A stretch of DNA of 64,000 nucleotides, taken from NCBI GenBank assembly GCA_023388965.1, contig JAEWFF010000004.1, positions 134,784 through 198,783 of the forward strand. The letters are read 5' to 3'. The stretch is from Pseudomonadota bacterium (GTDB taxonomy: Bacteria > Pseudomonadota > Alphaproteobacteria > Rhizobiales > Methylopilaceae). The translations under genes were made by a program, and so were the position numbers. Below are positions 8,628 to 17,008 of the stretch, piece after piece (position 1 is the first letter of the stretch; each line of letters begins with the position of its first letter). The notes beneath the pieces were generated by a model. The model did no database searches. It was not told where the DNA came from and was given only the letters and a program-made list of their open reading frames with translations.

Positions 8628-9029
8628 TCAGATCCACATCCAGGCCCAGAAGGGCACACGACGGCAGCGGCGCTGCCAATGGCCCCAGCGGTTCCGGTAG
8701 CGGTAGCACTCGCGGCGATAGCGCCGCACCCGCCGGCGGCGGCCCCGGCGATGCCCACCATGATAGTGCCTGCGGCCTCCGCGATGGCGGCCGCCATGGC
8801 GCCGTCGGCCGTCCCCGCGACGTCCGTCGCCTCTCTGTGCGCTCTGCTCGCCTTCGACGGTCGGGGCCTCGGCCACGCCGTCCTTCAGCTCGTCGAGAAG
8901 CGTTCCGCCCGGCGCGGTATCGTCAAGCGGGCCGGTGGCGAGCGCATGCGCCTGGCGCGGCATGGCCGCCGTCAGCGCCGCCGCCCCGGCGACGCCAAAA
9001 AGCCCTGTCAAAAACAGCCGTCTGTCCAT
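8628..9029 (-). CDS. Tat-signal Arg/His/Gly-rich small secreted protein, function unknown
   Basis: 133 aa. The N-terminus is a twin-arginine signal (MDRRLFLTGLFGVAGAAAL, cleavage after QAHA). The mature part opens with a short acidic region (LLDELKDGVAEAPTVEGE) and then becomes extremely Arg/His/Gly-rich (RRHGGRHRGGRRHYHGG) with aromatic residues, ending in PFWAWMWI. The ATG at 9029 has a strong GGAGGAGG box 6-8 nt upstream and a terminator follows, so it is a real gene rather than an ORF shadow. Proteins of this build recur in Hyphomicrobiales without known function; metal or polyanion binding is a guess from composition. Confidence 0.8.
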   Translation of the reverse strand: MDRRLFLTGLFGVAGAAALTAAMPRQAHALATGPLDDTAPGGTLLDELKDGVAEAPTVEGEQSAQRGDGRRGDGRRRHGGRHRGGRRHYHGGHRRGRRRRVRRYRRECYRYRNRWGHWQRRCRRVPFWAWMWI

Positions 9030-9160
9030 AAGGGATCCTCCTCCGATCTCTCGGCAAACCCCTCCAGCCCGGGGAGAGTTCCAGAACCTGCAGAAGATCA
9101 GCTTGTTTCTGAACCTCGGGTGAATAGGTATGGCCCCGCCCAGCCAACACGGTTTTTCAC

Positions 9161-10084
9161 GTGCCGATTCTGTCCATTTCCCGACTGACCAAGACCTATG
9201 CGACGGGCTTTACCGCGCTGAAGCCGATCGACCTCGACATCGAGCGCGGCGAGATATTCGCCTTGCTCGGGCCGAACGGCGCCGGCAAATCGACCCTCAT
9301 CAACATCATCTGCGGCGTCGTGCGGCCCTCGTCCGGCACCGTCACCGTGGACGGCCACGACACCTCGATCGGCTGGCGCGCCGCCCGCCGCAAGATCGGC
9401 CTCGTTCCGCAGGAACTGACGACGGATTCGTTCGAGACGGTGTGGGCGACAGCCAGTTTCAGCCGCGGACTGTTCGGCAAGCCCCGCAACGACGCGCATA
9501 TCGAGAAGGTGCTGCGCGACCTGTCGCTCTGGGACAAGAAGGACTCGAAGATCATGACGCTTTCGGGCGGCATGAAGCGGCGCGTGATGATCGCCAAGGC
9601 GCTCGCGCATGAGCCCCAGATTCTTTTTCTCGACGAGCCGACGGCGGGCGTCGATGTCGAACTGAGGCGCGGCATGTGGGATGTCGTGCGTACGCTGCGC
9701 GAAGGCGGCGTCACCGTCATCCTGACGACGCATTACATTCAGGAAGCCGAGGAAATGGCCGACCGCATCGGCATCATCAATCACGGCGAGATCGTTCTGG
9801 TCGAGGAAAAGGCCGCGCTGATGGAAAAGCTCGGCAAGAAACAGCTCACTTTGTCCCTGCAGGGCCCCATCGCCGCAGTGCCGGACGCGCTGTCCGGCTT
9901 CGGCCTCGAACTCGTGAGTGAGGGAACCGAACTCGTCTATACATTCGATAGCGAGAAACAATCCGCGAACATCCCCGAACTCCTGCGGCGGCTGGACGAG
10001 GCGGGAGTCGCCTTCACCGATCTCGACATGCACCGCTCCTCGCTCGAGGACATTTTCGTCGATCTTACGAGGCGCACGGCATGA
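9161..10084 (+). CDS. ABC-2-type exporter ATP-binding protein
   Basis: 307-aa ATPase of the YadG/DrrA type. Walker A GPNGAGKST at 37-45, Q-loop near LVPQEL, signature LSGGMKRR at 134-141, Walker B ILFLDEPTAGVD around 154-165, H-loop ILTTHY. A C-terminal extension of about 80 residues resembles the regulatory tail of DrrA-like ATPases. The start is GTG at 9161. It overlaps the permease gene by 4 bp (ATGA), so the two form one exporter. Substrate unknown; such pairs export drugs, lipids or polysaccharides. Confidence 0.88.
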   Translation: MPILSISRLTKTYATGFTALKPIDLDIERGEIFALLGPNGAGKSTLINIICGVVRPSSGTVTVDGHDTSIGWRAARRKIGLVPQELTTDSFETVWATASFSRGLFGKPRNDAHIEKVLRDLSLWDKKDSKIMTLSGGMKRRVMIAKALAHEPQILFLDEPTAGVDVELRRGMWDVVRTLREGGVTVILTTHYIQEAEEMADRIGIINHGEIVLVEEKAALMEKLGKKQLTLSLQGPIAAVPDALSGFGLELVSEGTELVYTFDSEKQSANIPELLRRLDEAGVAFTDLDMHRSSLEDIFVDLTRRTA

Positions 10085-10842
10085 ATCTGCGCGCTGTCCT
10101 TGCGATCTACAAATTCGAAATGGCGCGTGCGCTGCGCACGGTGTGGCAGACCATCGTCTCGCCGGTCATCTCGACCTCGCTCTATTTCGTGGTGTTCGGC
10201 GCGGCCATCGGCGCGCATATGGGCGAGATGGGCGGCGTGTCCTACGGCGCGTTCATCGTGCCCGGCCTCATCATGCTGACCTTGCTGACGACCTCCATCG
10301 CCAATGCCAGCTTCGGGATCTACTTCCCGAAATTCGTCGGTACGATCTATGAAATCCTGTCAGCGCCGGTCTCGGCCTTCGAGATCGTGACCGGCTATGT
10401 CGGCGCGGCTGCCACGAAATCCATCGTGATCGGCCTCATCACGCTCGCGACCGCGCGTCTGTTCGTGGATTTCTCCATCGCTCATCCGTTCGTGATGGTG
10501 CTGTTCCTCGTCCTGACCGCGATCACGTTCAGCCTGTTCGGCTTCGTCATCGGCATCTGGGCCGACGGTTTCGAGAAGCTGCAATTCATTCCGCTGCTTG
10601 TCGTGACGCCGCTCACTTTCCTCGGCGGCAGCTTCTATTCCATCGACATGCTGCCGCCGTTCTGGCGCGGGGTCAGTCTCTTCAATCCGGTCGTCTATCT
10701 CATCAACGGCTTCCGCTGGAGCTTCTTCGGAACCTCCGACGTGCATGTCGGCGTCAGCCTTGCGATGACCGCGGTGTTTCTCGCGCTGTGCCTCGGCGTC
10801 GTGATCTGGATCTTCCGCACCGGCTACCGGCTGAAGAACTAG
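10081..10842 (+). CDS. ABC-2-type exporter permease
   Basis: 253-aa inner-membrane ABC-2 permease of the YadH type with six predicted hydrophobic segments and the family stretch PLTFLGGSFYSIDMLPPFWR near residues 179-198. It is translationally coupled to the ATPase before it. The stop overlaps the stop of the convergent M3 peptidase gene by 4 bp. Confidence 0.88.
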   Translation: MNLRAVLAIYKFEMARALRTVWQTIVSPVISTSLYFVVFGAAIGAHMGEMGGVSYGAFIVPGLIMLTLLTTSIANASFGIYFPKFVGTIYEILSAPVSAFEIVTGYVGAAATKSIVIGLITLATARLFVDFSIAHPFVMVLFLVLTAITFSLFGFVIGIWADGFEKLQFIPLLVVTPLTFLGGSFYSIDMLPPFWRGVSLFNPVVYLINGFRWSFFGTSDVHVGVSLAMTAVFLALCLGVVIWIFRTGYRLKN

Positions 10843-12902
10843 ACCTCGCCGGCCAGAAGCTCCACCTCGTCCAGCCCGCGTTTCTTCAGCAGCGCCTCAG
10901 GCGACGGATCGTGCCCCCGGAACGCGCGATAGGCCTCATGCGGGTCCTGCCGTCCGCCGGCGGAATAGACGAAGTCCTTCAGCCGCCGCGCCGTCTCGGG
11001 ATCGAAAATATCGCCCGCGTCGCGGAACGCCTGGAACGCGTCGGCATCGAGCACTTCCGACCACAGATACGAGTAATAACCGGCCGAATAGCCACCTGAG
11101 AACACATGGGCGAAATGCGGCGTGCGATGGCGCATGGAAATCGCGTCCGGCATGCCGATCCGCGTCAATACGTCTTTCTCGAAACCGACGGGATCGAGAT
11201 TGTCGGCGTCCTGCAGGAGATGGAATTCGAGATCGACCAGCGCCGATGCGGTGTATTCCACCGTCGCGAAACCCTGGTTGAAACGCCGCGCGGCCAGCAG
11301 CTTTTCCAGCATGGCCTCCGGCATGGGCTCGCCGGTCTCGCAATGCACCGCGAAGCGGCGCAACACTTCGGGCTGTTCCAGCCAGTGTTCGTAAAGCTGC
11401 GAGGGAAGCTCGACGAAATCGCGCGCGACGGATGTGCCGGAGATCAGGGGATAGGTCACGTCCGACAACAGGCCGTGCAGCCCGTGGCCGAATTCGTGGA
11501 ACAGAGTGCGCGCATCGTCCATCGTCAGGAGCGCCGGCTTGCCTTCCGGCGGTTTCGCGAAATTCATGACATTGACGATAATCGGGCGGATATCGCCGGC
11601 AAGCTTTTCCTGGCTGCGGAAGGCCGACATCCACGCGCCGGAATGTTTAGAGGGCCGCGCGAAATAATCGCCGAGGAACAGGCCGACATGTCTGCCTGAC
11701 CCGTCCGTCACTTCCCATGCGCGCACATCAGGATGATAGAGCGCGATGTCGGTACGTTCCCTGAAATTCAGGCCGAACAGGCGCGTCGCGCAATCGAACG
11801 CCGCCGCGATCATGCGGTCGAGCTGGAGATATTGCTTAAGCTCGTCCTCATCCACGGAGAAACGTTCGGCGCGCAGCTTTTCGGCATAGAAGCGCCAGTC
11901 CCATGGCGCGATCTTTATGTTCTCGCCGCGCCGCGCGGCCAGATCCTGGAGATCGACCTCCTCGCGCCTCGCGCGCGCCTTGGCCGGCGTCCAGACGGAT
12001 TCGAGCAGGCCGCGCACGGCATCCGGCGTTTTCGCCATCACATCGTCGAGCTTGAAATGCGCGAAGCTCGGATAACCGAGCAGCTTCGAACGTTCCGCCC
12101 GCAGCTTCAGCATTTCGGCGACAAGCGGGCGGTTGTCGGACTTGCCGTCATGCTCGCCGCGCGAGGTCCAGGCACGCCATGCCGTCTCGCGCAAATCGCG
12201 CCGCGTCGAGCTTTGCAGGAACGGCTCGATCGACGAGCGCGACAGCGTAACGACATATTTGCCGGCAAGACCGCGATCCTCCGCCGCCTTCCGCGCCGCC
12301 GCGATCTCGGCCTCGGACATTCCGGCGAGATCGTTTTCCTCGAGAACGAGCTTCCACTCGCGCTCATCGGCCAGAACGTTCTGGCCGAACTGCGTCGAGA
12401 GCGTCGCCAGCCGCTCGTTGATCTCCGCGAGGCGCTTCTTTCTGTCGTCCGGCAGGCCGCCGCCCGAGCGCACGAAATTAGTGTGATAGCGCTCCAGAAC
12501 GCGCTTCTGCTCGTCCGTCAGGTCGAGGCTGTCGCGTCTGGCGTAGACGGCGGCGATGCGGCGGAACAGGTTTTCGTTGAGCGAGATCGCGCTGAAATGC
12601 CGGGCCATGACCGGCGCCATGTCGCGCTCGATAGCCTCGATCTCGTCGTTCGTGTCCGCGCCCGCGAGATTGTGGAAGACCGACGACACGCGGTCGAGCG
12701 GCGCCCCTGCCCGCTCCATCGCCTCGATGACATTGGCAAAGTCCGGCTCCTCACCGGACGCGGCGATGGCCTCGATCTCCGCCATATGCTTCACCAGCGC
12801 CTCCTCGAAAGCCGGGCGGAAATGCTCCGGGCGGATATCGCCGAAAGGCGGGCATTCGAACGGCGCGGTCCAGGGGGCGAGAAGCGGATTTACGGCGGAC
12901 AT
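10839..12902 (-). CDS. dcp: M3-family metallopeptidase (peptidyl-dipeptidase Dcp-like)
   Basis: 687-aa zinc metallopeptidase of family M3 that degrades oligopeptides, probably cytoplasmic since no signal peptide is seen. The zinc motif HEFGH lies at residues 469-473, and the third ligand Glu is in FVELPSQLYEHW about 25 residues on. The family N-terminus NPLLAPWTAPFECPPFGDI begins right after the ATG at 12902, so the longer frame to 13049 is rejected. Length fits Dcp/oligopeptidase A (about 680 aa); the GGYSAGYYSYLWSEV segment is typical of Dcp. Dcp and PrlC/OpdA cannot be separated with certainty by eye. Confidence 0.9.
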   Translation of the reverse strand: MSAVNPLLAPWTAPFECPPFGDIRPEHFRPAFEEALVKHMAEIEAIAASGEEPDFANVIEAMERAGAPLDRVSSVFHNLAGADTNDEIEAIERDMAPVMARHFSAISLNENLFRRIAAVYARRDSLDLTDEQKRVLERYHTNFVRSGGGLPDDRKKRLAEINERLATLSTQFGQNVLADEREWKLVLEENDLAGMSEAEIAAARKAAEDRGLAGKYVVTLSRSSIEPFLQSSTRRDLRETAWRAWTSRGEHDGKSDNRPLVAEMLKLRAERSKLLGYPSFAHFKLDDVMAKTPDAVRGLLESVWTPAKARARREEVDLQDLAARRGENIKIAPWDWRFYAEKLRAERFSVDEDELKQYLQLDRMIAAAFDCATRLFGLNFRERTDIALYHPDVRAWEVTDGSGRHVGLFLGDYFARPSKHSGAWMSAFRSQEKLAGDIRPIIVNVMNFAKPPEGKPALLTMDDARTLFHEFGHGLHGLLSDVTYPLISGTSVARDFVELPSQLYEHWLEQPEVLRRFAVHCETGEPMPEAMLEKLLAARRFNQGFATVEYTASALVDLEFHLLQDADNLDPVGFEKDVLTRIGMPDAISMRHRTPHFAHVFSGGYSAGYYSYLWSEVLDADAFQAFRDAGDIFDPETARRLKDFVYSAGGRQDPHEAYRAFRGHDPSPEALLKKRGLDEVELLAGEV

Positions 12903-13094
12903 GGCGGCTCCGGGTGACGGCGGGTCTGGTTGGATAGCGGCATAGCATATAGCGCCGCTGAGGCGCGGGCCGATGCGCCGCGCTGTTCGGACGCGCGCGG
13001 CATCGCCGGATAGAATCAGCCGCCCGAGGCCAGGACAGGCCGAGCGCAAAACCGCGCTTTATTGCGCGCGATCAACGACAGGAATGAAGGGAAA

Positions 13095-13181
13095 TGGTGC
13101 CCAGAAGAGGACTCGAACCTCCACGCCCTTGCGAGCGCCAGCACCTGAAGCTGGTGCGTCTACCAATTCCGCCATCTGGGC
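13095..13181 (-). tRNA. tRNA-Leu (anticodon CAG)
   Basis: On the minus strand a 7-bp acceptor stem GCCCAGA/TCTGGGC, D-arm with AATTGGTAGAC, anticodon stem-loop CCAGC-TTCAGGT-GCTGG giving anticodon CAG, a long variable arm as in class II tRNAs, T-arm GTTCGAGTC and an encoded CCA end (13095-13097). Length is 87 nt with CCA. Confidence 0.95.
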
Positions 13182-13290
13182 ACGGGGCGCTTCATAGAGG
13201 CCGCGAGAGGCCGGGTCAACGGCGCGCTTTACGGCCCGGCACGGTTGTCCTAGGTAAACGCCGCATTTGTTGTTTTGAAGAGGTCGAAAT

Positions 13291-14268
13291 ATGGCGCGCG
13301 ATCTGGTGTCGAACCGGCTGGTCACCGTTTTCGGGGGCTCCGGATTCATCGGCCGCCATGTGGTGCGCGCTCTGGCCGAAGAGGGCTGGCTGGTCCGCAA
13401 TGCCTGCCGCCGCCCCGATCTCGCCCAGCATCTGCAGCCGCTCGGCGCCGTCGGCCAGATCGTTTCGGTTCAGGCCAATATCCGCGATCAGGCCTCGGTC
13501 GAAGCTGCCATTGCGGGCGCGGACGCGGTCGTAAACCTCGTCGCGATTCTCCGTGAGAGCGGCCGGCAGACCTTCGAGGACGTCCATGTCGAAGGCGCCC
13601 GCCGCATCGCCGAAGCGGCCGCCCGCGCGGGTGTGGAAAATTTTGTCCATATCTCGGCCATCGGCGCCGACACCGCCTCGCCCTCCGCTTACGCCCGCAC
13701 CAAGGCGCTGGGTGAGCAGGAAGTGCTCAAGGCCATTCCCGGCGCAATTATCCTGCGCCCGTCCGTCGTGTTCGGCCCGCAAGACGGTTTCCTCAACCGC
13801 TTCGCCTCGCTGGCGCGCTTCACCCCGGCTCTGCCGCTGATCGGCGGCGGCACGACGCGCTTCCAGCCGGTCTTTGCCGGCGATGTCGCGGATGCGGCGG
13901 CGGCCGCGCTCGCGGGCAAGGCCGCTCCCGGCACGGTCTACGAACTCGGCGGACCGGACGTGCTGAACTTCCGCGAAATTCTGGAATACATACTCAAGGT
14001 CACGGGCCGTTCGCGCTTTCTGGTGCCGCTGCCGTTCCCGGTGGCGAAACTCCAGGCTTCTCTGCTCGAACTTCTGCCCAAACCGCTCCTGACCGTCGAT
14101 CAGGTCAAGCTGCTGCAGAGCGACAATGTCGTGTCCGAGGCCGCCGTGAAGGAAGGCCGCACGCTCGATCATTTCGGCGTGCGCCCGACGGCGATGGAGG
14201 CCGTGGTGCCGAGCTATCTCTACCGCTTCCGCAAAGCGGGCGAGTTCACCGACATGCCGGCATTCTGA
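13291..14268 (+). CDS. Complex I NDUFA9-family NAD(P)-binding protein
   Basis: 325-aa atypical short-chain dehydrogenase of the NDUFA9 family. The Rossmann motif GGSGFIG is at residues 15-21, with conserved stretches AGADAVVNLVAIL and FVHISAIGAD and a Y-x3-K-like YARTKALGE. Related proteins associate with respiratory complex I in mitochondria and some alphaproteobacteria; the bacterial role is not firmly established. The nuo operon is not in this window. Its stop is 1 bp from the stop of convergent uppP. Confidence 0.85.
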   Translation: MARDLVSNRLVTVFGGSGFIGRHVVRALAEEGWLVRNACRRPDLAQHLQPLGAVGQIVSVQANIRDQASVEAAIAGADAVVNLVAILRESGRQTFEDVHVEGARRIAEAAARAGVENFVHISAIGADTASPSAYARTKALGEQEVLKAIPGAIILRPSVVFGPQDGFLNRFASLARFTPALPLIGGGTTRFQPVFAGDVADAAAAALAGKAAPGTVYELGGPDVLNFREILEYILKVTGRSRFLVPLPFPVAKLQASLLELLPKPLLTVDQVKLLQSDNVVSEAAVKEGRTLDHFGVRPTAMEAVVPSYLYRFRKAGEFTDMPAF

Positions 14269-14269
14269 A

Positions 14270-15076
14270 TCAGCCGAATGCGAACAGGCCGATCAGCCCG
14301 GCCGTTCCGACGATAATCCGCCACCAGCCGAACAGCGCATAGCCGTGCCGCGTGATGTAATCGAGCACGGCGCGCACGACGATCACCGCCGCGATGAAGG
14401 CGGCGACGAACCCGACCGCCGTGATGACGAGATCGTCGGCCGTCAGCACATCGCGGTTCTTGTAAAGATCGTAGGCGAACGCGCCGGCCATGGTCGGCAT
14501 TGCGAGGAAGAACGAAAATTCCGCCGCCGCGCGCTTGCTGGCGCCGAGCAGGAGCGCGCCGACGATTGTCGAGCCCGAGCGCGAGACGCCGGGCACCATG
14601 GCAAGGCACTGGAAGAAGCCGATCGCGAGATAGGTCGTCAGCGGAAAGCGCGTCGCATCAGTGTGGCGCACGGTCAGATCGAGCCGGTCGACCCAGAGCA
14701 GGACGATGCCGCCGAGAATCAGCGCGATGCAGATCACCATCGGCGTTTCGAACAGCACGCCCTTGATGAAGCCGTGCGCGGAGGCGCCGATCACGGCCGC
14801 CGGCAGGAACGCGATCAGGACGCCGAAGACGAAGCGCCGCGCCGAGGGATCGCTCGGCAGTGCGAGCGCGATGTTGAACAGGCGCGCCGAATAGACCGAC
14901 AGGATGGCGAGGATCGCGCCGAGCTGGATCAGGACCTCGAAGGCCTTGCCGGTCGACGAGAAGCCGAGGAAATGGCCGAGCAGCAGGATGTGGCCGGTCG
15001 AGGAGACGGGAATGAACTCGGTCGCGCCTTCGACCAGGCCGAGCAGAAGCGCGTCCAGAAATGTGCCCGTATCCAT
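14270..15076 (-). CDS. uppP: Undecaprenyl-diphosphatase (UppP/BacA)
   Basis: 268-aa integral membrane enzyme that recycles undecaprenyl diphosphate to the monophosphate carrier for peptidoglycan and other glycans. Both signature motifs are present: EGATEFIPVSSTGH from residue 16-17 and PGVSRSGST at 162-170 with the catalytic Arg/Ser. Multiple hydrophobic helices span the length, which equals the family norm (about 270 aa). ATG at 15076. Confidence 0.95.
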   Translation of the reverse strand: MDTGTFLDALLLGLVEGATEFIPVSSTGHILLLGHFLGFSSTGKAFEVLIQLGAILAILSVYSARLFNIALALPSDPSARRFVFGVLIAFLPAAVIGASAHGFIKGVLFETPMVICIALILGGIVLLWVDRLDLTVRHTDATRFPLTTYLAIGFFQCLAMVPGVSRSGSTIVGALLLGASKRAAAEFSFFLAMPTMAGAFAYDLYKNRDVLTADDLVITAVGFVAAFIAAVIVVRAVLDYITRHGYALFGWWRIIVGTAGLIGLFAFG

Positions 15077-15213
15077 CCAAAAGCGCTCCCGCCATTTCCC
15101 CGAATCTGTTGCCCCGGGGCAGGATGGGGTTCTATACGGAGGCCACGCGCCACGCCACTTCGACCCGAGAGGCCCGAGTCGCGGGCCTCCACACCTCTCA
15201 AATCAGGCGGCTC

Positions 15214-15906
15214 ATGGCGGTTCTGTATCACCACCCGTTCTGTCCCTTCTCCCGGTTCGCGCGCCTTGTGCTGGCCGAGATGGATATGCAGCCGGAACTG
15301 GTCGAGGAACGGTTCTGGGAACGGCGGGAGGAATTTCTGGTTCTCAACCCGGCCGGGACGACGCCGGTTCTGGTCGAGGAACAGATCGATTCGGTGCCCG
15401 GCGCCTCGATCATCGCCGAATGGCTGGACGAGACGCGCGGCCTTGCGCTCGGCGACCGGCGGCTTCTGCCCGACAATCCGAAAACGCGCGTCGAGGTGCG
15501 GCGGCTGACGGCGTGGTTCGGCGAAAAATTCGCCGAGGAAGTGTCCACGCCCCTCGCGCGCGAGAAGATCTACAAGCGCTTCATGCCGTCCAATGCCGGC
15601 GGCGGCCCGCCCGATGTCGAGTCGATCCGCATCGCGCGCTCGAACATCCGCTATCACATGCGCTATATCGGTTTCCTGATCCGCCAGCGGAACTGGCTGG
15701 TCGGCAATGTGCTTACCTATGCCGATCTGATGGCCGCCGCGCATCTGTCGGTCGCCGATTATTTCGGCGACGTTCCGTGGGATGAGGACAAGACGGCGCG
15801 CGACTGGTATGCGCGCATCAAGTCGCGTCCGAGCTTCCGTTCCCTTCTCGATGACCGTGTGCCGGGTATGGCGCCTTCGCAAGTCTATGCCGACCTCGAC
15901 TTCTGA
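15214..15906 (+). CDS. Glutathione S-transferase family protein, FzlA-like
   Basis: 230-aa GST-fold protein. An N-terminal thioredoxin-like half (LYHHPFCPFSRFARLVLAE, then NPAGTTPVL) and an alpha-helical C-terminal half are visible. Length, the WERREEFLVLNPAG segment and position after uppP resemble FzlA, the alphaproteobacterial FtsZ-binding division protein, which is a non-enzymatic GST relative; this is a resemblance from memory. ATG 15214 is chosen because the fold begins there, although the frame is open from 15061. It overlaps the following SDR gene by 20 bp. Confidence 0.75.
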   Translation: MAVLYHHPFCPFSRFARLVLAEMDMQPELVEERFWERREEFLVLNPAGTTPVLVEEQIDSVPGASIIAEWLDETRGLALGDRRLLPDNPKTRVEVRRLTAWFGEKFAEEVSTPLAREKIYKRFMPSNAGGGPPDVESIRIARSNIRYHMRYIGFLIRQRNWLVGNVLTYADLMAAAHLSVADYFGDVPWDEDKTARDWYARIKSRPSFRSLLDDRVPGMAPSQVYADLDF

Positions 15907-16783
15907 CCCCCATCCGCTGCTGCTCGTTCTGGGCATGGGCTACACGGCCTCGCGGTTCGTGCAGAGCCACCGCAACATGTTCACGCGCATCGCGGCGACC
16001 GCGCGCCAGCCCGAAAAGGCCAAGGCGCTGTCGGCAGGCAGCATCTGGGGCATTCCCTTCGACGGCGGCGAGCCCTCGTCCGATCTTCTGCGCGCCGCGG
16101 CCGCCGCAAGCCATGTTCTGGTGTCCATACCGCCGCGCGAGAACGGCGATCCGGCCCTGTCGGCGCTCGGCCCGCTGCTGCGCGAAAGCGAAAATCTGCG
16201 CTGGATCGGCTATCTGTCGACAACCGGGATCTACGGCGATCATCACGGCAAATGGGTGGATGAGGACACGCCGCCCGAGCCGCGCAGCGACCGCACCAAA
16301 GCACGCCTCGAAGCCGAGGACGGCTGGCGGGAATTGGCGACGGAGCGCCGCGCGGTGCAGGTCTTCCGGCTGTCGGGTATTTACGGCCCGGGCCGCAATT
16401 CGCTGCTGGATGTGCGCAACGGAACCGCAAAACGCCTCGCCAAGCCCGGCCAGATCTTCAACCGCATCCATGTCGACGACATCGCCGCCGTGCTCGCCAC
16501 CGCCATCCGCCGGCCGCAGGCGGGCCCGGTGTTCAATCTCTCCGACGAGGAGCCGGCCGCAAACGAGGAGGTCGTGGCCTTCGCCGCCCGCCTGCTGGGC
16601 CATGACCCGCCGCCCCTCATTGCGTTCGCCGATGCCGAACTGTCGGACATGGCGCGCAGTTTCTGGCTGGAAAGCAAACGCGTGTCCTCGAAGCGGATCG
16701 GCCGCGAACTCGGCGTCGATCTCATCTATCCGACCTACCGCGAAGGGCTGCTGAAACTGCTCGCCGAGGGCGAGGGGCAGTAG
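15887..16783 (+). CDS. NAD(P)-dependent epimerase/dehydratase-like protein (YeeZ type)
   Basis: 298-aa extended SDR/epimerase-like protein. A Rossmann start LLLVLGMGYTASRF is near residue 10, with GYLSTTGIYGDH mid-protein and VFRLSGIYGPGR and NRIHVDDIAAVLA further on, all typical of the YeeZ family. Substrate unknown. The ATG at 15887 lies inside the end of the GST gene (20-bp overlap), suggesting coupling. In relatives a queG gene often lies between these two (from memory); none is present here. Confidence 0.78.
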   Translation: MPTSTSDPHPLLLVLGMGYTASRFVQSHRNMFTRIAATARQPEKAKALSAGSIWGIPFDGGEPSSDLLRAAAAASHVLVSIPPRENGDPALSALGPLLRESENLRWIGYLSTTGIYGDHHGKWVDEDTPPEPRSDRTKARLEAEDGWRELATERRAVQVFRLSGIYGPGRNSLLDVRNGTAKRLAKPGQIFNRIHVDDIAAVLATAIRRPQAGPVFNLSDEEPAANEEVVAFAARLLGHDPPPLIAFADAELSDMARSFWLESKRVSSKRIGRELGVDLIYPTYREGLLKLLAEGEGQ

Positions 16784-16820
16784 GCGTACGGACGGCGGTG
16801 CGCGATCTCTCCGCATCCGC

Positions 16821-16962
16821 ATGTCCCGGACAAGCCGCGCTCGCGCGGCGCGATCCGGGACCCATACGCCCGGTGTTGGCGACAGGAACCGCAGCGCCCG
16901 AAATCATCCCGCAAAGTCACGGCGTATGGATCCCGGACAGCGGCTCCGCCGCTTCCGGGATA
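16821..16962. repeat. REP/BIME-like element, family 1, copy A
   Basis: Two hairpins bounded by TCCCGG...CCGGGA (16824-16860 and 16931-16960), separated by about 70 bp and facing each other. The inner flank of hairpin 1 (CCCATACGCC) and that of hairpin 2 (GGCGTATGG) are near reverse complements, so the whole element is a large imperfect palindrome. It lies between the convergent ends of the SDR and the hydrolase. Copies B (44988-45103) and C (36613-36804) share the same plan. Confidence 0.85.
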
Positions 16963-16980
16963 TGCGATGTGGCGACAGCT

Positions 16981-17003
16981 CCCTCTCCCGCAGGCGAGAG
17001 AGG
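16981..17003. repeat. Short palindrome, family 2 (CCCTCTCC...GAGAGG)
   Basis: CCTCTC/GAGAGG arms around a short degenerate core, 18 bp beyond copy A and just outside the hydrolase stop. It is a decayed member of the same family as the palindromes at 36852-36875 and 47461-47565. Confidence 0.55.
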
Positions 17004-17008
17004 CTCTC

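Noticed and set aside
12903..13049. N-terminal extension of the M3 peptidase to 13049
   Set aside because: Family sequence starts immediately after ATG 12902 and the extension is unrelated Arg-rich sequence.
13005..13094. Integration (att) site at the tRNA-Leu 3' end
   Set aside because: No integrase gene and no second copy of the tRNA 3' segment nearby; neighbours are core genes.
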